Positions 5,099-6,907 of a stretch of 6,907 nt of DNA are shown piece after piece. The position numbers were made by a program, and so were the translations under genes. Within the stretch, counting starts at the first letter, position 1. Each line of letters opens with the position of its first letter. The notes beneath the pieces were generated by a model. It was not told where the DNA came from, searched no databases, and worked only from the letters and a program-made list of their open reading frames with translations. Source of the DNA: an uncultured Erysipelotrichaceae bacterium (GTDB lineage Bacteria; Bacillota_I; Bacilli_A; Erysipelotrichales; Erysipelotrichaceae). The DNA is taken from assembly GCA_905201565.1 (NCBI GenBank), contig CAJKOS010000098.1, positions 1 through 6,907 of the forward strand. Direction: 5' to 3'.

Positions 5099-6622
5099 AT
5101 GATTGATACTTCATTTTTAAATAAAAACCAGAAAGAAGCTGTGCTGGCAGAGGCAAAGTATCTCAGAATTATTGCCGGTGCAGGTTCGGGCAAGACAAGG
5201 GTGCTCACCATGCGCATAGCGCATTTAATCCAAGACCACGAAATAGAACCAGATAGGATTCTTGCGATTACCTTTACCAATAAAGCCGCAAAGGAAATGA
5301 AGGAAAGGGTACAGAAACTGCTTGAGCAGGATAGTGCCAATCCATGGATTTCGACCATCCATTCCCTTTGTGTGAGAATTCTCAGAGAGGATATTACGGT
5401 TCTTGGCTGGCCACGCAACTTTACGATCATTGATGCGGAAGACCAGAAGAGCATTGTCAAAGAGGCATGTAAACACTATTCCTATGACCTGACGGAATAT
5501 CCTGCCACAATGCTTGTCAATTACATTTCCGATAACAAGACAGCAGGTGTCAGTGTCAAACATGCGGATACACTTGCCGGAAGTGATCCGGATGAGCAGG
5601 CGAAGGCCAAGGTCTATGCGTTCTATGAACAGCGTCTGAATGATATGTATGCCCTGGATTTTGATGATCTGATTCTTAAGACAGTGAAGCTGTTGAAGAC
5701 ATATGAAGAAGTATGTGCCAAATGGCAGAGGCGTTTTCATTACATTCTGGTTGATGAGTTTCAGGACATTGACCGCAACCAGTATGCATTGATCCGCCTT
5801 CTGACAGGCCGTGACAATGCCCTGCTGGTGGTGGGTGACCCTGACCAGACCATTTATACATGGCGTGGTGCAGAAGTAGGCATCATCATGAACTTTGTCA
5901 AAGACTTCCCGGAATGCAAGACAGTTGTTCTGAATGAGAATTACCGTTCGACAAAGTACATTCTTGGTGGTGCAAACTCCCTGATCAAAAACAACAGCAA
6001 CCGTGTAGATAAGGATTTGTTTACAGCGCGTGAATCAGATGAGAAGATTACCCACTATTGTGCATTGAATGATGAATATCAGGCTGCCTGGATTGCCGCA
6101 AAGATCAAAGAACTGCACAAAGCCGGCAAACCATATCACGATATTGCCATATTGTACCGTTCGAACTACCTGTCCCGTTCTTTGGAAAAAGGTCTGATGA
6201 ATGAAAGAATTCCGTATATTGTCTATGGTGGTTTACGGTTCTATGAAAGAATGGAAGTTAAAGATGCATTGTGCTATCTGCGCATGGTCACAAGTGGTGA
6301 TGATCTTGCCTTTACCCGTATCATCAATAAACCAAAACGTGGCATTGGTGCCAAAACACTGGATACCATAGCGAATACTGCGGCAGAAAAAGGACAGACA
6401 ATGTATGAGATATTACGGCAGAATCCGGATCTGTTTAAGGGTAAGACTGCCGCAACATTGAACCATTTTGTCAACAAGGTGGAACAGTGGCGCAGGGAGG
6501 CACAACAGGAAGATGTGCGCATTGACCGTTTGTTTGAAAAGATTGTTGAAGAAAGTGGTCTCAGGGAATCGTTTGAAGAAAAGAAGGAATATGACAGAAT
6601 TGAAAATATCAAGGAAGTCATC
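5099..6622 (+). CDS. pcrA: PcrA/UvrD-type DNA helicase, truncated by junction with rpoB
   Basis: Superfamily 1A 3'-5' helicase that unwinds DNA in repair and removes bound proteins. From the ATG (5099-5101, with CGGAG six bases upstream) the order is: Q motif FLNKNQKEAV (6-15), Walker A AGAGSGKT (26-33), motif Ia ITFTNKAAKEM (57-67), TIHSLCVRILR (86-96), Walker B VDEFQDI (218-224), motif III VVGDPDQTIYTWRG (244-257), motif IV LNENYRST (278-285), then YGGLRFYERMEVKDALCYLR from 376. All key residues are intact. The helicase part ends near EYDRIENIKE (about residues 497-506), where PcrA normally continues into domain 2B and then 2A with motifs V and VI. Those are missing: the frame, still open, becomes RpoB sequence. 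PcrA proteins are usually about 720-760 residues, so roughly a third is lost. Without motifs V and VI the product could not be a working helicase. pcrA and uvrD are hard to separate here; pcrA is the usual name in Bacillota. Confidence 0.9.
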
Positions 6623-6625
6623 GAA
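6602..6625. other. Probable chimeric join between pcrA and rpoB
   Basis: The helicase ending EYDRIENIKE and the RpoB opening IKEVIEPPN share the residues IKE(VI), coded at 6608-6622. A short stretch shared by two unrelated genomes at this point would let an assembler switch between them while keeping the frame. The exact switch cannot be placed closer than about 6602-6625. Confidence 0.7.
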
Positions 6626-6907
6626 CCTCCGAACCTTATTGAGATTCAACTTCAATCATACTTCGATTTTCTACAACAGGACACGCCGGCCGCGGCCAGG
6701 AAAAACATCGGGTTACAAGGCGTTCTGAAGGAAATCTTTCCTATCAAGAGCTATGACGAAAACATTGAGCTCGACTTCGTCTCCTATGACATTGAACAGC
6801 CGAAGATGAGCGATTACGAGGCCATCCGCGCGGGGGAAACCTACAGCGCCGCCCTTCAGGTCACCTTCAAGCTCAAATCCGACAACGAGTCCAAGGAAGA
6901 AACGGTC
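6608..6907 (+). CDS. rpoB: RNA polymerase beta subunit N-terminus, partial, fused in frame
   Basis: From about residue 504 of the open frame the protein reads IKEVIEPPNLIEIQ, SYFDFLQQD, GLQGVLKEIFPIKSYDEN, ELDFVSYDIEQPK, TYSAALQVTFKLKSD, ending at the window edge. This is the start of bacterial RpoB (compare E. coli [43 protein letters not shown]), including the conserved FPI-x-SY and TYSA-L-V blocks of the N-terminal protrusion. The first RpoB residues and any start codon are missing. The 6661-6900 stretch has about 52 % GC by hand count (125 of 240) against about 42 % in a nearby helicase line, with more C- and G-ending codons. The IKEVIEPPNLIEIQ form recalls Verrucomicrobiota/Lentisphaerota-type RpoB more than Bacillota, but this is only an impression. 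rpoB is not known to be joined to a helicase, so a chimeric assembly is the likeliest explanation. Confidence 0.85.
   Translation, partial: MKEVIEPPNLIEIQLQSYFDFLQQDTPAAARKNIGLQGVLKEIFPIKSYDENIELDFVSYDIEQPKMSDYEAIRAGETYSAALQVTFKLKSDNESKEETV

Noticed and set aside
5040..5099. LexA/SOS box before the helicase
   Set aside because: No GAAC-N4-GTTC or similar palindrome; the only symmetry is CGCAC-N13-GTGCG.
5225..5740. Leftward open frames opposite the helicase
   Set aside because: They overlap a helicase with all its motifs in place and encode nothing recognisable.
1..6907. CRISPR arrays, tRNA or rRNA genes
   Set aside because: No regularly spaced repeats and no tRNA- or rRNA-like conserved segments were seen on either strand.

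Overview
The window looks like chromosome of a low-to-middle GC Bacillota, perhaps an Erysipelotrichia-type gut bacterium; the class is a guess. The clues are strong AGGAGG-type ribosome sites, TATAAT promoters and Firmicutes-like housekeeping proteins at roughly 42-53 % GC. The last ~300 bases do not fit: they encode the N-terminus of an RNA polymerase beta subunit joined in frame to a truncated helicase. The contig is most simply read as chimeric at about 6602-6625.

The left half (1-3414) is read leftward. A promoter at 3406-3414 starts a tight three-gene operon: a class I SAM-dependent methyltransferase of the RlmI-like group, an RluA-family pseudouridine synthase, and a membrane-anchored VanY-like M15 protein. 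Both junctions are ATGA overlaps, and the operon ends in a hairpin terminator that contains the last stop codon. The first two genes point to rRNA or tRNA modification. The VanY-like protein has lost two key active-site residues. Further left, with its own promoter and a phased operator-like repeat, is a type II toxin-antitoxin pair: a Phd/YefM antitoxin and a RelE/ParE toxin cut by the window edge.

The middle (about 3465-5040) is an AT-rich accessory island (23-32 % GC in sampled 60-base lines). It starts with a relic of an IS200/IS605 right end that still encodes the last residues of a TnpB-like protein. Next comes an orphan PD-(D/E)XK nuclease-like gene with RecB-type residues. Immediately after it lies a ~190-base block of about 47-48 % GC with several hairpins and a possible pseudoknot, which I read as a structured RNA. 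It loosely resembles RNAs that precede iscB genes (HEARO/omega RNA), but no iscB gene follows. The rest of the island holds only weak promoter-like signals.

The right part (5061-6907) is read rightward. A promoter whose -10 box sits inside an inverted repeat leads into a PcrA/UvrD superfamily 1 helicase with Q motif and motifs I-IV. Before motifs V and VI the frame passes, without a stop, into RpoB sequence.
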